Shown here in pieces: positions 18,562-30,663 of a stretch of 64,000 nucleotides of DNA (positions within the stretch are counted from its first letter, which is position 1; each line of letters opens with the position of its first letter). Origin of the DNA: Pascua guehoae (lineage: Eukaryota; Basidiomycota; Tremellomycetes; Trichosporonales; Trichosporonaceae); NCBI GenBank assembly GCA_001600415.1, contig BCJX01000025.1:6441-70440 (forward strand), read 5' to 3'. The notes beneath the pieces were generated by a model. That model saw only the letters and a list, made by a program, of their open reading frames with translations, was not told the origin of the DNA and searched no databases. The position numbers were made by a program, and so were the translations under genes.

Positions 18562-21500
18562 ATGACGATGTCCCTCCGTTTCAGAGACGCTTTACGTAAT
18601 CGACCCTCCACCGCAGACGTCCAGCCGCCAGGACCATCCCGCTACGACAAGTTGGTACCAAACTCATCTCTCCCCTACAACTCTTCGACTCTTGACTGTG
18701 ACAGTAAACATTCATCAACAGACAGCACGCGCCCGACACGCGCGCCACCGCACATGTCATCGGCTACCCCAACTCCGCCCTTGGCGGTGCCGGTACCCCG
18801 TCAAGGAAGCCGACGAGGGGTCGGCAACCGGACGACACTGGGCTATCCTGCAACTGTTATTCTCAGCGCTCTTTGGCTGATCTTTACTGCCATCGCATTC
18901 CTCGCCTTCTCTCAAGACCAAACGAGGTCTGGATCTTGGGGGTGCGAAATGAGCTACATGTGGCCCTCATATCAGCGCATCGAGTGGCAGGGGGGTACGA
19001 ACTCGAGATACGCCCTCTACCTTTATCGTGAAGCAGGCTGGGATTCGGGAGTGGTACGTTTGCAGTTGTTTCTCCTGTCCCTCCATGGCTGATGTCGTTT
19101 TGTTCAGCCGTCGGGTGCGCCGGTCATCTTTATCCCAGGCAATGCGGGATCCTACAAACAAGTGCGGTCTATCGCGTCCTCTGCATCGCGGCAGTTTTAT
19201 GGCGATGGGGGAGCAAATCCAGGACGTACAAAGTGGAAGCAGCCTCTTGACTTTTTTGCTGGTATGTCACGGCTGCTGTGCTGCAGAGGTGTAACTAACC
19301 ACTTCACAGTCGACTTCAACGAGGATCTCTCTGCGTTTCACGCCGGGACGTTGAGGGAGCAGGCTCGTTTCGTCGCATCCGCTGCGTCGCACATACTCGA
19401 CTCGTACCGGCACCTCCCCTCTGCCCAACGGCCCACCGCCGTGACTCTCGTTGGCCATTCAATGGGTGGTGTGGTGGCCAGGCTGGCTGCTTCATCGTTG
19501 ATGAACGTCACGGTCGACACGATCATTACCATGTCCACCCCTCACTGGCTGCCGCCCTTGGCCTTTGAATCCGACATGGACCAAATCTTTAGTGACATTA
19601 CGACGGCGCAAGACTCTTCATCACGCCCCCTTCTCGTCTCGATCTGCGGAGGCGTATCAGATACTCAGATCGTGTCTGATAGCTGTGCTCTGTCCAAAGA
19701 CATGGCCGGCCCGGACGACGGATTCGCCGTCTTCTCGACTGCCATTCCAGGTGCTTGGACTGGTGTCGAGCATCAGGCCATGGTTTGGTGTCACCAGGTC
19801 CGCTGGCGGGTTGCCAGAGCCCTGTTGGACATGAATGCTGCGTCGACTCGCTCGAGTGCACTTGGCCTGGCAAGAAAGTGGCTTCTCGGGCCCTCGTCAC
19901 TGTCGGACAGCTCTGGCCTTTCCTTGTTTGAGCCGACGCAGATCTCTACAACGACTGTCGACATTACTGCCACCAACATGACTATTATCGTGTGGCATTC
20001 CGTCTTGTCGGAAGAAATGCTGGTTGGCCCGCCGATCCGCGTCCGTCACTGTTCGAGTGCGGGGCACTGTGACCGTGCCAGCGCATCTGTTCTACCAATA
20101 CCTTGGTTGAAGCGGGATGGACGCCCATTCCCTTTGCCAGGCGAAGGCATTGCCCCGTCTGAATCAGCATTCGTTGTGAATGTTGATGGATTGACCCCAG
20201 GCGAAGGACGGCTCGAGGTGGACACTCCTACTGGATGGTCACTGGTAGGAGGCAGCCATGTGGTATCGGTCTTGGACACCTCCAGTTGGGGTAAGCGTCT
20301 GCTCAGTGGACTGTGTTGACAGAAACCCAGTCGCTCCGGCTTCGTTGCCTCCTACACATGTGTCACTCCATTTCCAAAAGCCTCTCCTTTCATCCATTCT
20401 CGCGTGGCGCCTCAAAGCCAGGGCTGAGGAATGCGCTGCAAGTGAGTAAAATCGGTTGCGATGACTGCACTGTTGACACGACGAGGCCACGTCCCGACGG
20501 TGCATTATGAATCGCAGCCCGCGCAAGGCTATGAGCCGTCTGTGGAATCGAGATTTTACCCTGTCATCGACCACACGATCACAGCGACCCTCCACTCGCA
20601 TATCTCTGGCGCGCCTTTCCAAGGTCGGCAGCAGCAGTCTCGAGGAATTGAGATCTCAATCTACCAGCACCCACAATGCCCAGTGACACGGGTGGACCTG
20701 TCGATCGACTGGGGTGCATCCCTTGCCAAGGCGGTGCTGCGTCTCCGAATTGCCGTCGTAACCTGGTGCTTGGGTTGGGTTGCTGTCATCCTGTTTCAGC
20801 AACTGCAGGAATACAGGTCTAAAGGTTTGTCAAAGGAGATACCGCATGCCGCATCTGATCTGACCACGCAGGCGACGTGAGATCAATGAGCCTTGCTATT
20901 GAAGGCCGAATTGTTCCAAACTTGGGCTGTGCAGGGGTCGTCCTCGCAGCCAGCCTTGTCGCCCAGTATGCTGCCAACCTCGCAGGTGGTCCTGCAGAGC
21001 AGCTATTTCTCGGCTTTACCCACCCTCTCATGCTCCCGCTGTCCCTCATCGCCGCCGCTTGGTCATACGGCGCGGTGGTAGCTGTACAGTCGTTGCTGTC
21101 GCTTTTGGTGAATGTCACGGGAAGACTATGGCGACAAGCCGATCGCTCGACGGATGCGTAAGTGAGATTCCTAGTCCGTCCACTTACCTACAGGAGACCG
21201 TCATCGTCGCAATGGAGAACAATGACTCGGCTGCTGTCGTCATTTGTGCTCCTCGTGTTGGTTAGCCTGACCATCCCATACCGAATGGCGTTTGTAATCT
21301 TGTTCCTCGTCCAGTTCATGATCGTGTCCCGATCTACCTCCAAAATGGTAAGCAAGGTGACCAGTCGTCAATGTTACTCACGCAACGCAGAACTCTCGAC
21401 ACAACCTCTCGTTCACCGCCCTCACTCTCATGGCCATGCTCCTGCCGCTTAACCTTCCCGCAGTCATTGTCTGGGGACGAGATGTGTGGGCGCACTATGG

Positions 21501-21809
21501 CCATCCGTTTAGAGGTGACCACGCCATCCTCCCTCTCTTCCCAGCGTTCTTGCTTGTGGAGCTGTGCAGCGTCGATCGGGAACTCGTTGCTGACAAGCGG
21601 TAAGTAATCGTGTCCGGCAGGATGTACCCGGTGCTCGCTGACGTCGTGACAGAATCATTTTCGTCGCCCAAGGTGCTGCAGTCCTTCTGGCCGGTGTGTC
21701 GTTTGTTCTCGCTCCCCGGCGGCCATACCTCCTTCTGCCAACAGCCAATGTCGTTCTGTTGGCCCTGTGTGGGTTGTTTGTGGGCGGACGACGGCAACAA
21801 GCATCATAG
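18562..21809 (+). CDS. BST1: GPI inositol-deacylase (PGAP1/Bst1)
   Basis: ER membrane enzyme that removes the inositol-linked acyl chain from GPI anchors, needed for ER exit of GPI proteins. Exons 18562-19053, 19108-19261, 19310-20290, 20331-20441, 20486-20824, 20872-21157, 21194-21347, 21391-21599, 21653-21809; 960 aa. After a hydrophilic 95-residue tail comes TM1 (VILSALWLIFTAIAFLAF), then VIFIPGNAGSYKQVRSIASS and the lipase nucleophile elbow GHSMGG (Ser near 266). Several C-terminal membrane segments follow. The family frame at exon 4 (APASLPPTHVSLHF) requires acceptor CAG at 20330. Exon 5 requires an unusual GAG acceptor at 20485; the normal-looking CAG at 20517 would break the frame. Confidence 0.92.
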
Positions 21810-23860
21810 TTAGTATATTTATTAGACCAGCGCATCTCATGAGATAGCAATATATCTAAGGGCAGTCCGTTTGCTTTACCTCGGCGGCATTCGAACGGCT
21901 GATGCTGCTTGCCGCGCGTCTTCAGGCCGCACCGTCATTGTTGATACGCTAGAGTGCAGGTATGTCCGAAAAGTCATGAGACTACCACATTAAGCTCGGG
22001 CTCGCCTGGGGCGCCTATACACGGTGGCTCGCAGGACATGTGGGATACAACAAGCAGGAAAATTCAATGTGTCCAGAGAGTGTCCAAGCCAACTTCGACG
22101 AGAACGAGCTCAGAGTGGCAGTCTCAAGACTTTCCAGACGTACCTGTAACGCTTACCCCGCACTGTTGAAGCTGTAAATCAATATGCAGAAGGTACTGCA
22201 ATGTGGTGTTGTCATTTTGGGTCTTGAAGTAACAGTAACGTTGGCTGCGGGCCGGGGACCTGTCTGGGACATTCAGAGCGGCCATTGATACCCCGAGACT
22301 TATGGTCATGCCACTAGCCCAGCAGGAGCGACGTCCTTCTCCAGGCTCAGAATCAGAAACCAACGCACATGGCCGCGCTCAACTTGCAGTATTGATATAC
22401 AGTAGCGCAGCATTGCTGTGAATATTGTCAAATATCAATGAAGTTCGTCATACTGTAGGGAAGATGGTCACACTGTAACAGCGCTGTAAAAAGCGGGGTC
22501 CCCAATTGCCCCACTCGAGCGAGCTACCGTCTGAGTAGTATACATCCATGTCACACCAAGAAGAGGGGACTTGGCGTGACGTACCCCGTCCCTCAAGCAG
22601 CGTTGATACTATTGTAGACACCGTTGGGGTCGCAGACACGGACCATTTGGGGGAAAGCAGAATCCAGTCTCACCAACAAAAACAACACAACACTTGCAAG
22701 CAACAAAACATTTCCAATCTTGGAAGCTGATAAGGGGGTTGTCGCGCCGAGTACAGTGTACGGTCGCATCTGCAGTTAAACCCAAGAGCGCACACGGTAG
22801 AGGGAATGGCGAAAGTCTAATGTGCCAAACACCATCTGATGGGCTGCCCAGTCCTTCTAAAACAACGCGAACAGTACGAGCAGACCTACTTAGATCGAAT
22901 CCGCGTTATTTTCACAGCACGAACGGTTATCATCATATCAAAGCAGACTCCTGTGTCCATCTAGACAAGTACGATCCACAGATACCCTAATCCCCACAGC
23001 CACCTTTCTTTCTGTACACTAGCACCGGATATCACAGACTTTGCGTGTCGAAATGCATATAACCAACCGGACGAGCGGGTATAAAGCTCCTGCAGCGGCA
23101 GCACGGGCCTGTTCGGGGTATGGTGAGCGAACGAGCCTTACCACTTCCACCCGCAATCGGACCGTGCCGGGGAACGCGAGGAGGGTTGCCGCCGCATGCA
23201 AAACTGTCAATCTCTCAAGAATTACACGCGAGAGGCCCTTTCCCTGCCCCTTCTTCTGGCTCATTTAACACCCCCGTTCGCCGAAAGCGAGAGGCAGTCT
23301 TACCCTACGCGTCTTGTTCATTCGACATGCGGTAGCTGTCCCGCGTCCGGAAAGTGAGACTGCCACTTTGAGGTCGGACTACAGTTGCTGTACATTCGGC
23401 AGGCCAACGTCATATTTATGCTAGTCAAGTGGGTTGGACAGACTGATGGTTTCCTGCTTGTTGTAACCCCTATGGTCCTGCCGCGCTGTAAATGCCACGT
23501 GTGTGCGGACTTGGTATGGGCGTCTCGTGACTTGTCGGACACACCTGTACCTGTACGTGGAGATGACTATACTCGACGCCGGAAGGGGGGTGGTTGAGGG
23601 AGACGGTGGGGCACTTTCTTGGGGACTAGTTTTGGCTGACGAGGGGAGGGTGTGGCCAGGTCTCTGCACGCTTCTCGTGTGAGTGGGGTATTAGACGACG
23701 AGTATGCTCAGCCCGTGACGTGGTGGTTGTACGTTCAAACCGGCTGTGGCATCAACACGCCACAGTGCAAAAAGTGCGCGAGATTTGTCAGCCATACCTG
23801 CACGGTTGTTGGACCTTTGCCATCCACCTTGTGCTTCCTAAAATGCATATGGAATTGACT
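21810..23860. other. Two-kilobase convergent intergenic region (BST1/TFIP11 3' ends)
   Basis: No ORF with domain or splice support is seen on either strand. It contains three of the four copies of a dispersed motif resembling GGCAGTCTC-ACTTTCC (22115-22149, 23341-23369 minus, 23521-23555). Base composition is more AT-rich than the genes around it. It may hold an untranslated RNA or an eroded element; nothing here decides. Confidence 0.4.
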
Positions 23861-26800
23861 CTACGCGCTCGCACGCTTGACGAGCTCGTCCAGTGGAACG
23901 GCCCGGTACGTCCCCTCTTCGTTCTGCGCAAACACTGCGTCTTCGCCCACATAGATATTGATGCCGCCCTTGCCCTCGATTGTGCGACCAACGCGAAACA
24001 GGGGCTTGCCAGTGACGGCGTGTGACTTGCCGAGCGGGAGCATGATGAGATCGTTGGCGGCAATGTACTCTTCTGCAATGTTGCGGAAGGTGATGTCGGT
24101 CTGGTGAACCGGCTTTTCGACCCGAAGGCGCGGTGTCGGCGTCGACGACTTGCCATTCGACGCCGAGGATGACGACTTGAGCGGCTGGTAGTTTGGTCGC
24201 TGCAGCTTGGACGGGGCCTCGGCACCCAGGGAGAGCGCATCGTCCATGAGCTTGAGACCAGTCTCGAAACCGTTGGTGATGGCGCGGCTCGAGAGAAGGT
24301 CGGCAGGGAACAGGCCCTTCCACATCTCGAACCACCGGGCAACCTCATCGCCACTGTAGCCGGGATGAACGAGCCAGAGATAAAGGACGTTGAGCCACTT
24401 GGGGAAGAATTCCATCTCGAATAGCCGGACAAAGTTTGATCGGCGGATGAGTGTGTGCCAAGGCAAAACGTATTTGACGAGGGGGGCCAGGTCTTGGCTG
24501 CGCGGATTGATGACAAAGTCGTCGCGGAGGCATGAGCCCAATTTGCCGAGGACATTCTCGCCCATGAGCTTGTCCCACTCGTGCGATGAGAAGATCTGCT
24601 GGGTCAGCATAAGCTTGGATGTATTTGCCCAACTTACGTCCTGCTTCCAGCGCACGAGCTCGTCCAAGGGACCGTCGGTAAGCTTCCACTTGCGAAGCAC
24701 GGAGCGAATGCGACGCTTGCCCTCATCAAGGATGTCGTTGATGCGTTCCCCAAGCAGCGGCAGCCATGGGAAGATGATCGATGCGAGCGACACCGAGCGC
24801 CCGTCTCGGCGTGGACGACCAGTCCAATCGTCTACAGCATCGCGAACCTTGGGAAGGACCAACTGATCAATGACGTTGTCACGAATAAAAGCGGGCAAAA
24901 TGGGCTCCCAAGATTCCACAAGGTGCACGGCGGGCTGAGGGTCCGCTGCGTCCCATTCGTTGTTCAGCGCCGAGCGAACCTTTGGAAGCCAGCGGTGCCA
25001 CAACAAACTTTCCCAGGCCGTCATCGTCCGCTCAGAGGAAGACTGTCCACTGCTGGCGTCGCCATCACTGGGGAGGTTGAACGCCTTGCGCCACGGCTTG
25101 AGGGTGGCCAGCAGAGCATCAGACGACACGTCGAATGGGTGCCATGAGGCGAAGGCCTTGCGCATGACCTGGTCAATAGACCCAACAACAACCTCGTCAA
25201 GCGACAAGAGGGCGTATTCGTCCTGGGAGATGAGGCTGTTGAACGCGTCCTCGAGCCCATTGAGAGACGGTGCAGTCTTTGTTGACTCGTTGAGGCTCAT
25301 AGTCGAGATGGCACGAACGGTGGCTTGAATGTCTTCGAGTCGAGAGATGGCTGTGGTGGTCAGAATCAGCTTGCAGGACAATAACTCACTCTCTGACGCC
25401 GTGTCCATCCGCTTGTGTGCCCTTTCCTCCTCCCTGGTGCTCCATTGGCGGCGTTCGTTGACCTTCTTGCCTTCCCGTGCGAGGTTACCTACTTCCCCCT
25501 TGGCGACATCGAGGATGAGGCGCAGGTTGTGTCGAAGCTCGGGAAGCTGAGTGGCGTCCGATGTTGGGGTCCACGACGACGACAGGGAAAGCTCAGACAG
25601 TGATTCGACAGTCTTCATCTGCAACAACGTCAGCGAGCCGCCGGCACTGAAATTGTCAAAACTCACCTCTCCTGAGCGTGCGTCCACAACAAGCCCTATA
25701 CCAGACCGTGTCGTGTCAGGTACTTGATCGAGCAGTTGTTCGTAGGTCAGGTGCTCGACCTTCACCTTGACGCGCTTCTGCTTCTTCCAGCCATCCTGTG
25801 GGGCCCGAGGTTCGCGCTGACGAGACGGTTTCTTGCCCCTGCGAGGCGCCTCTTCCTCTTCCACCAGCTCGCCACGGCGGCGTGCTTCCCTCTTGCTGTC
25901 CTCTGTCCGCATACCAGAACGAATACCCTCTCCGCGAATGACCTTGGAAGACTCGACGGGAACTGCGCGACCATCCTCCTGGACACCAAGACCCTTGCCG
26001 GGAGCCCAGCCGAATTTGGACAACATTTTGGCACCAAAGCTGCTTGAGATTTTGTTAAAGTGGACCTTTTCAGAGCTCGACAGCGTATGCGCGGGGGCCG
26101 CAGGTTTGGGTGTTGTAGAGCGGCTCGGCTGGAAGTTGCTGCGCTCGACGTTGGCGAAAGATTGCCTCGCTGCAGCTGCCTTCTTGCCAAATGCTGATAC
26201 GACTGGCGCTTCCGCTGGGACGGCGGACGGAGAGGGCTCTGCGGATTTGGAGTCCCGGTCTGCAGTCATGCCGGACGACGCAAACATGGCTTTGACAGAG
26301 GCAAAGTTTGTGGGCCGCCTGTCTTCCTCGTTGTCCTCTTGGTTGACGACGCGGGGCGATGGTGGGCGAGTCGCGTCGTTGTCAGAGTCGTCGCTATCCG
26401 TGGCATTTGAAGCGTCAGAATCGCTAGAGCTGGCCTTGCTGGGTTCACCAGAGACAGCTCGAGAGATATTGGCCGATCCATCCTTGTCCTCCTCATTGAC
26501 CGCAGGCTTTGATGGCCCGGATGAGACGAAGGCAGGAGCTCTGTACAGGTCAGCAAAAGGAGCATGGCGGACGAGCCACACGTACTTGGTCCAGTCCACT
26601 CGTGAGCCGCTGGAGCCCTTGCCACCACGTGTTCCTAGCCCACCTCTTGAGCGCGGGTTAAATCCATCGTCCTCCTCGCCAAAGATTCCCTCCCACGCAG
26701 CGTCTTTCCCACTCCTCCCGGTCGTTCGAGGACGTTTGCGCCTGTGCTCGAACAAACGACGCTCGGCTCGCGAGTCGCCGTCCTCCTGCGAGTTGAAGCT

Positions 26801-26875
26801 TGCGTCGGAGCCGGCATCGTCGGAGGCGTCCGAGTCGGAACCGTCCGAGAGCATGCCATTTTTGCGCCTGGCCAT
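23861..26875 (-). CDS. SPP382: G-patch splicing factor TFIP11/Spp382 (Ntr1)
   Basis: Partner of the DEAH helicase Prp43 in disassembly of post-splicing spliceosomes. Exons 26875-26586, 26540-25667, 25618-25390, 25350-24638, 24598-23861; 947 aa. The N-terminus is acidic/Ser-rich (MARRKNGMLSDGSDSDASDD), followed by an RRxG-rich TFP11-type region, then the G-patch (FGAKMLSKFGWAPGKGLGVQ). The GCFC-like helical domain follows (WESLLWHRWLPKVRSALNN, LVLPKVRDAVDDW), with a C-terminal YIAANDLIMLPLGKSH. All four introns (45, 48, 39, 39 nt) are multiples of three and stop-free, so the unspliced gene is one continuous ORF. The real start is 26875, not the in-frame ATG at 27007, which lies in promoter-like sequence. 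Confidence 0.92.
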   Translation of the reverse strand: MARRKNGMLSDGSDSDASDDAGSDASFNSQEDGDSRAERRLFEHRRKRPRTTGRSGKDAAWEGIFGEEDDGFNPRSRGGLGTRGGKGSSGSRVDWTKYVWLVRHAPFADLYRAPAFVSSGPSKPAVNEEDKDGSANISRAVSGEPSKASSSDSDASNATDSDDSDNDATRPPSPRVVNQEDNEEDRRPTNFASVKAMFASSGMTADRDSKSAEPSPSAVPAEAPVVSAFGKKAAAARQSFANVERSNFQPSRSTTPKPAAPAHTLSSSEKVHFNKISSSFGAKMLSKFGWAPGKGLGVQEDGRAVPVESSKVIRGEGIRSGMRTEDSKREARRRGELVEEEEAPRRGKKPSRQREPRAPQDGWKKQKRVKVKVEHLTYEQLLDQVPDTTRSGIGLVVDARSGEVSFDNFSAGGSLTLLQMKTVESLSELSLSSSWTPTSDATQLPELRHNLRLILDVAKGEVGNLAREGKKVNERRQWSTREEERAHKRMDTASESELLSCKLILTTTAISRLEDIQATVRAISTMSLNESTKTAPSLNGLEDAFNSLISQDEYALLSLDEVVVGSIDQVMRKAFASWHPFDVSSDALLATLKPWRKAFNLPSDGDASSGQSSSERTMTAWESLLWHRWLPKVRSALNNEWDAADPQPAVHLVESWEPILPAFIRDNVIDQLVLPKVRDAVDDWTGRPRRDGRSVSLASIIFPWLPLLGERINDILDEGKRRIRSVLRKWKLTDGPLDELVRWKQDVSWANTSKLMLTQQIFSSHEWDKLMGENVLGKLGSCLRDDFVINPRSQDLAPLVKYVLPWHTLIRRSNFVRLFEMEFFPKWLNVLYLWLVHPGYSGDEVARWFEMWKGLFPADLLSSRAITNGFETGLKLMDDALSLGAEAPSKLQRPNYQPLKSSSSASNGKSSTPTPRLRVEKPVHQTDITFRNIAEEYIAANDLIMLPLGKSHAVTGKPLFRVGRTIEGKGGINIYVGEDAVFAQNEEGTYRAVPLDELVKRASA

Positions 26876-27458
26876 GGCGAGTGTGAGTTGTTTTGTAGTG
26901 GTAAACGAGATGTTAGACTGTTTGCTCCATCTTGTGGTCGACTTGCAATGGTTGACACACTTGGGTGGCAAACACAAGGCGGGTGCAAATAGGTTTGGAA
27001 ATAGCACAGGAACCTAATTACACAAGATTATGTAGGCCTATTTCAGGAACCATGTGCACGTGGGGGTAACGTGATGTGGCGTTGTTGTGGATCGTCGCGC
27101 GCGTGCGTGCGACATGCAGGGGGCGGGTTACTGGCTGGCTCCCGGAGATGTCAACTCTCTCCACCCTGTTGGTACCCTTTCTTAACATCATCACGTCTTC
27201 TCCCTCTCTCTCTTCTCTCTTTCGTCGCCTCTCTCTCCATTCTTCTCTTCATTCGCCAGTCGTCACTTTATCTACATTTCCTGTATACGGCCTACCACCA
27301 TCTTTCTCGACAATGTTCTAGTATCAACAACCAACAACTATCCGTTCGTCTTCAAGCTATGGCTATCGGCACCATCACCTCAGCGGCCAGCCACCATTTA
27401 GATCTGCACTTCCCACTGTCATTTGCGCCCTCGTTTCCTCTCGTTCTCACCGTCCGTC
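26876..27458. other. Divergent promoter region between TFIP11 and the SAP-kinase gene
   Basis: About 580 bp without coding evidence. The right half (27170-27340) is pyrimidine-rich (TCTCTCTCTTCTCTC) with CAACAACCAACAAC before the kinase start, typical of a fungal core promoter and leader. Confidence 0.5.
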
Positions 27459-30400
27459 ATGCCCGTCCAAACGTTTCCCGCTGTTCGCACAAGGTCAAAA
27501 CACGTTCTCGATACACCGACTAGAAGCACCACCCCCTTAAAACTGAGGCATGCGGCTACACCCGTCCGGCACGCACCCAAACGACGGCGCCTGGGAGTTG
27601 TTGGTGCCGCCGCATTAAACCGGCGACCGGGGTCAGATGCCGACAACTCGGACCAGGATAGCTTTCGACTCAAGAATCACTTAGTAGCTGCTAGTCCACG
27701 CTTGACAGTCCGCACTCGCCGCGCAGTCCCCAAGCTCCGAGGGAAGACCACTTTCGAGGACGAGCAAATGTTAAGCCCGCGGAAGCGTAAACGGTCCGAA
27801 GAATCCAATACCCCGTCCTCAGACAGTTGGATAGAGACAGAGGATGAGGTTCCCGACCTCATTGATGAAGGTGAGCCAGAATGACTAACATCAACTGACA
27901 CACAGGTGACGAGCACCTCATCAAGGTCGCGCCCGCCTCGGCTCTTCATCGTCTCCGTAAAGCAGAGTTGATCCGGCTGTGGAAAGTGGCAGGGATGTGG
28001 TCCTCGGAGGAAGACGAGGGAATGGACAGCGATGCGGGCCATGGTATGGGAAAGAATGAGCTTGTGGACGGGTTGATCAATTCTGTGAGTCTATAGGAGG
28101 GGCTTCTCAACATAACCCAACAACTAACATTGCAGCGCAAAGAGTTTTCTGCTGTCGGATCGCCGTGCCGGCCCAAATCTTCCTCATTGGGCGTGCCATT
28201 TACCCCTAAAGATCACAGCGGTAGCACCTCGTCGCTCAGTTCACCGCCGCCCGCGTCATCGTCAGAAGATGAGAGTCGTGAATCCAGGTCCATGGATGTG
28301 GACGCAACGCCCAAGGCTGCGCCCCGTACTCGTTTACGCGGACGTCACCACCCTGCTCTGGCAGAGGTGAACCGTAAAGATCGTGTCAAACCCAAGGGGC
28401 GTAACGGGAAGGCTCGAGTAAAGCGTAGAGCTCGCTTTGCTGCAGCGGTGAAGAGTCCGGAAACCACAACGAGGCGTATTACTCGCCGATCCTCCACATT
28501 GTCATCGACATATACGACAACGGATGGGTCAGCCAGCGACGAGGAAGATTGGACACCGGTCAAGCCTACTCGGCGCTACAGTCACGTTGCAGATGGACTT
28601 CGCACTCCGGAATCCGGCCCCTCTAGCAACGTTCGCGCTACGCCCCTCATTCGTCGATTGCGTCCTCGCAACCGTTCCACTACTTCGATTACGTCGACCG
28701 GCGTTGATGCGGATGCCGAGGATAATGCTGATGGGGTTGACGACCCTCCGTCTACACGCTCCAACTCTCTCCCACCACGCAAGGCTAAGAATGAAGCCCT
28801 AAAGGCCTTGTCCATTGATGACAGCCCCGTGAAAGGTGTGTTGGCGCGCTTGTCGCATGTAGCCAAGCTGACTTGTGTGTAGAGCCTCAGCCGAAGACCA
28901 AGTCTCCTCGCCGACCCTCGCGTCAAAAGTCGTCAACGAGTCCAAAGTCCGCCAGACCCAAGAAGACGGCCAATTCCAAGAACGACGTGGAGGGCGTGGA
29001 GCCAATTGACATTGACGACGAGGAGTCGGTGGGCGTCATGGACATTCGCACCAAGCGCCCCGACAAGCCGTTTCACATGATACAGCAACGACGTGTTGTA
29101 GAGTCGATGGATGACGATGATGCTGGAGATACTTCTGACACGGAAGGTGAGTCTGGGCTGATCCATCATATTTGGTGCTAACATTGTCTAGCACTTCTTC
29201 TCTCCCACGCGACAATGGCCTCCCTCCAGCGTCTTCGTCGAGACGAGCTCGTCCATATGTGTGAATCTCGGAATCTGGAGGTTGGAGGCACCAAACCTCA
29301 ACTCGCGCGTGCTTTGCTGGATTGGGTGAGAGTTTTGCGTGTTGTTGAAGTTTGCGTGACCTAACATTGTACAGCACGAGGAGCAAACGAAACTCGAGCG
29401 TGTCTCATCTACGAGCTCACAGGTCACCGCCCGGGCACCTTCACCTCAGATTGTGGATGCTGTAGCCAGTCACGTTCATCGGGATGGTCAAACGACACCT
29501 GTTCTGCTCAGGGAGCACATTCATGCAATCGACCCAGCCACGCCGCCACGCTCGGACGAGGAATCGGCGAGAGCGACAGAGAACGACCTCTTCTTAGATC
29601 TCCAAGAACTGGGACTGGAGGACTTTACGATCAAGCCTGAAAATCTCATCAAAGAAAAGAAGATTGGAAGTGGCGGCTTCAAAGAGTGGGTTGAGAGCGT
29701 GTCCGGGCAAAACTGACTGTCAGTGTTTACGTGGGCAGGTTCAAGGGCCGCAAGGTCGCGATCTCCGAGTTCCGTGGTCACCTCAGTGAAAGTTGGTACC
29801 GAGTGGGCTGGGAGGCATTGCTAACGCGTACTAGTGGACATTCGCGAGCTCAAACTGCTTGCCGATTTCAGCCATCCAAACATTGTCCGCTTCGTATGTC
29901 ATCTGGTGTAACCCCAATGCTGACCCGATTCTAGCGCGGCATCTGCATCCCCGAAGACTCGTCCGAAGTGCCCTGTATGCTCATCAGCGAGCTGTGCGAG
30001 AATGGCGACCTGTTTGACTACATTGTGAGCAGTTAACTGATTGTCGCCCTTAGCTGACGGCCAGCGGAATGTCCCACCGCCTCCTCTGAAGCGCGTCCTT
30101 CGCCTCATGCTGGACATTGCGCGTGGACTCGAATATCTCCACCTCCGCAAGCCATCCATCATCCACCGCGATGTCAAATCTACCAACATTCTCATCACAC
30201 GTTCGAACGTTGCCAAAGTGGGCGACTTTGGTCTTGCCCGCGTGAAGAACAGCACACGCTCGATGATCCGCAGCCTGGTAGGCACAGTCAACTGGCAGGC
30301 GCCCGAGCTGTGGCACCCGACGCCTCGGTACGACTACAAGGTTGATGTGTTCTCGGCTGCCTTGGTCTTCTGGGAGATGCTGTCCGGCTGGTGCGGAGGC

Positions 30401-30663
30401 GAAAAGGTGAGCTTGTGGAAAGTTGTTCTGTTCGATTAGCTGACGCCGTACAGAAGTATCCTTGGGAGGGTCATAACGAACACTACATTTACGACGCGGT
30501 GGGGCAAAAGCACCGACGACCCCCACTGACGGGCCTGCGCAAGTACTGGGGTGCAGAGCCTGTCAATCTCATTGAGCGCATGTGGCACCAGGACCCGGCC
30601 GAGCGACCCATGATGTCCGACGTCGTGGCCGACCTTGAGGCGCTGATTGCCGAGCGTCGCTGA
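27459..30663 (+). CDS. SAP-domain TKL-like protein kinase, beta-3 lysine missing
   Basis: Eleven exons: 27459-27870, 27906-28084, 28136-28835, 28883-29146, 29192-29325, 29375-29685, 29724-29791, 29835-29893, 29935-30024, 30065-30406, 30454-30663; 922 aa. Two SAP-like DNA-binding helices are seen: ASALHRLRKAELIRLWKVAG to MGKNELVDGLINS (about 148-197) and ASLQRLRRDELVHMCESRN to LARALLDW (about 527-563). Between them is a basic, Ser-rich, AT-hook-like stretch. The kinase domain (about 653-917) has GSGGFKDVYVGRFKG, IIHRDVKSTNILI, VGDFGLA and GTVNWQAPE. The catalytic beta-3 position reads VAIS (Ser 681) instead of VAIK. HRD and DFG aspartates are intact, so activity is uncertain. Exon 7 must start at 29724 to restore the glycine loop. 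A nuclear or chromatin role is inferred from the SAP motifs. Confidence 0.85.

Noticed and set aside
20518..20824. BST1 exon 5 starting after the canonical CAG at 20517
   Set aside because: With exon 4 in the conserved frame (APASLPPTHVSLHF) this would shift the reading frame. Only the GAG at 20485 keeps it.
22890..22902. GATCGAATCC as a tRNA B box
   Set aside because: No stem, A box or terminator around it; a chance match.
26876..27007. N-terminal extension of TFIP11 to the ATG at 27007
   Set aside because: The added residues have no family match and lie in promoter-like DNA. MARRKNG... at 26875 is the natural start.
29739..29791. Kinase exon 7 starting at 29739
   Set aside because: It is in frame but deletes DVYVG of the glycine loop. 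Acceptor CAG at 29721-29723 restores a complete loop.
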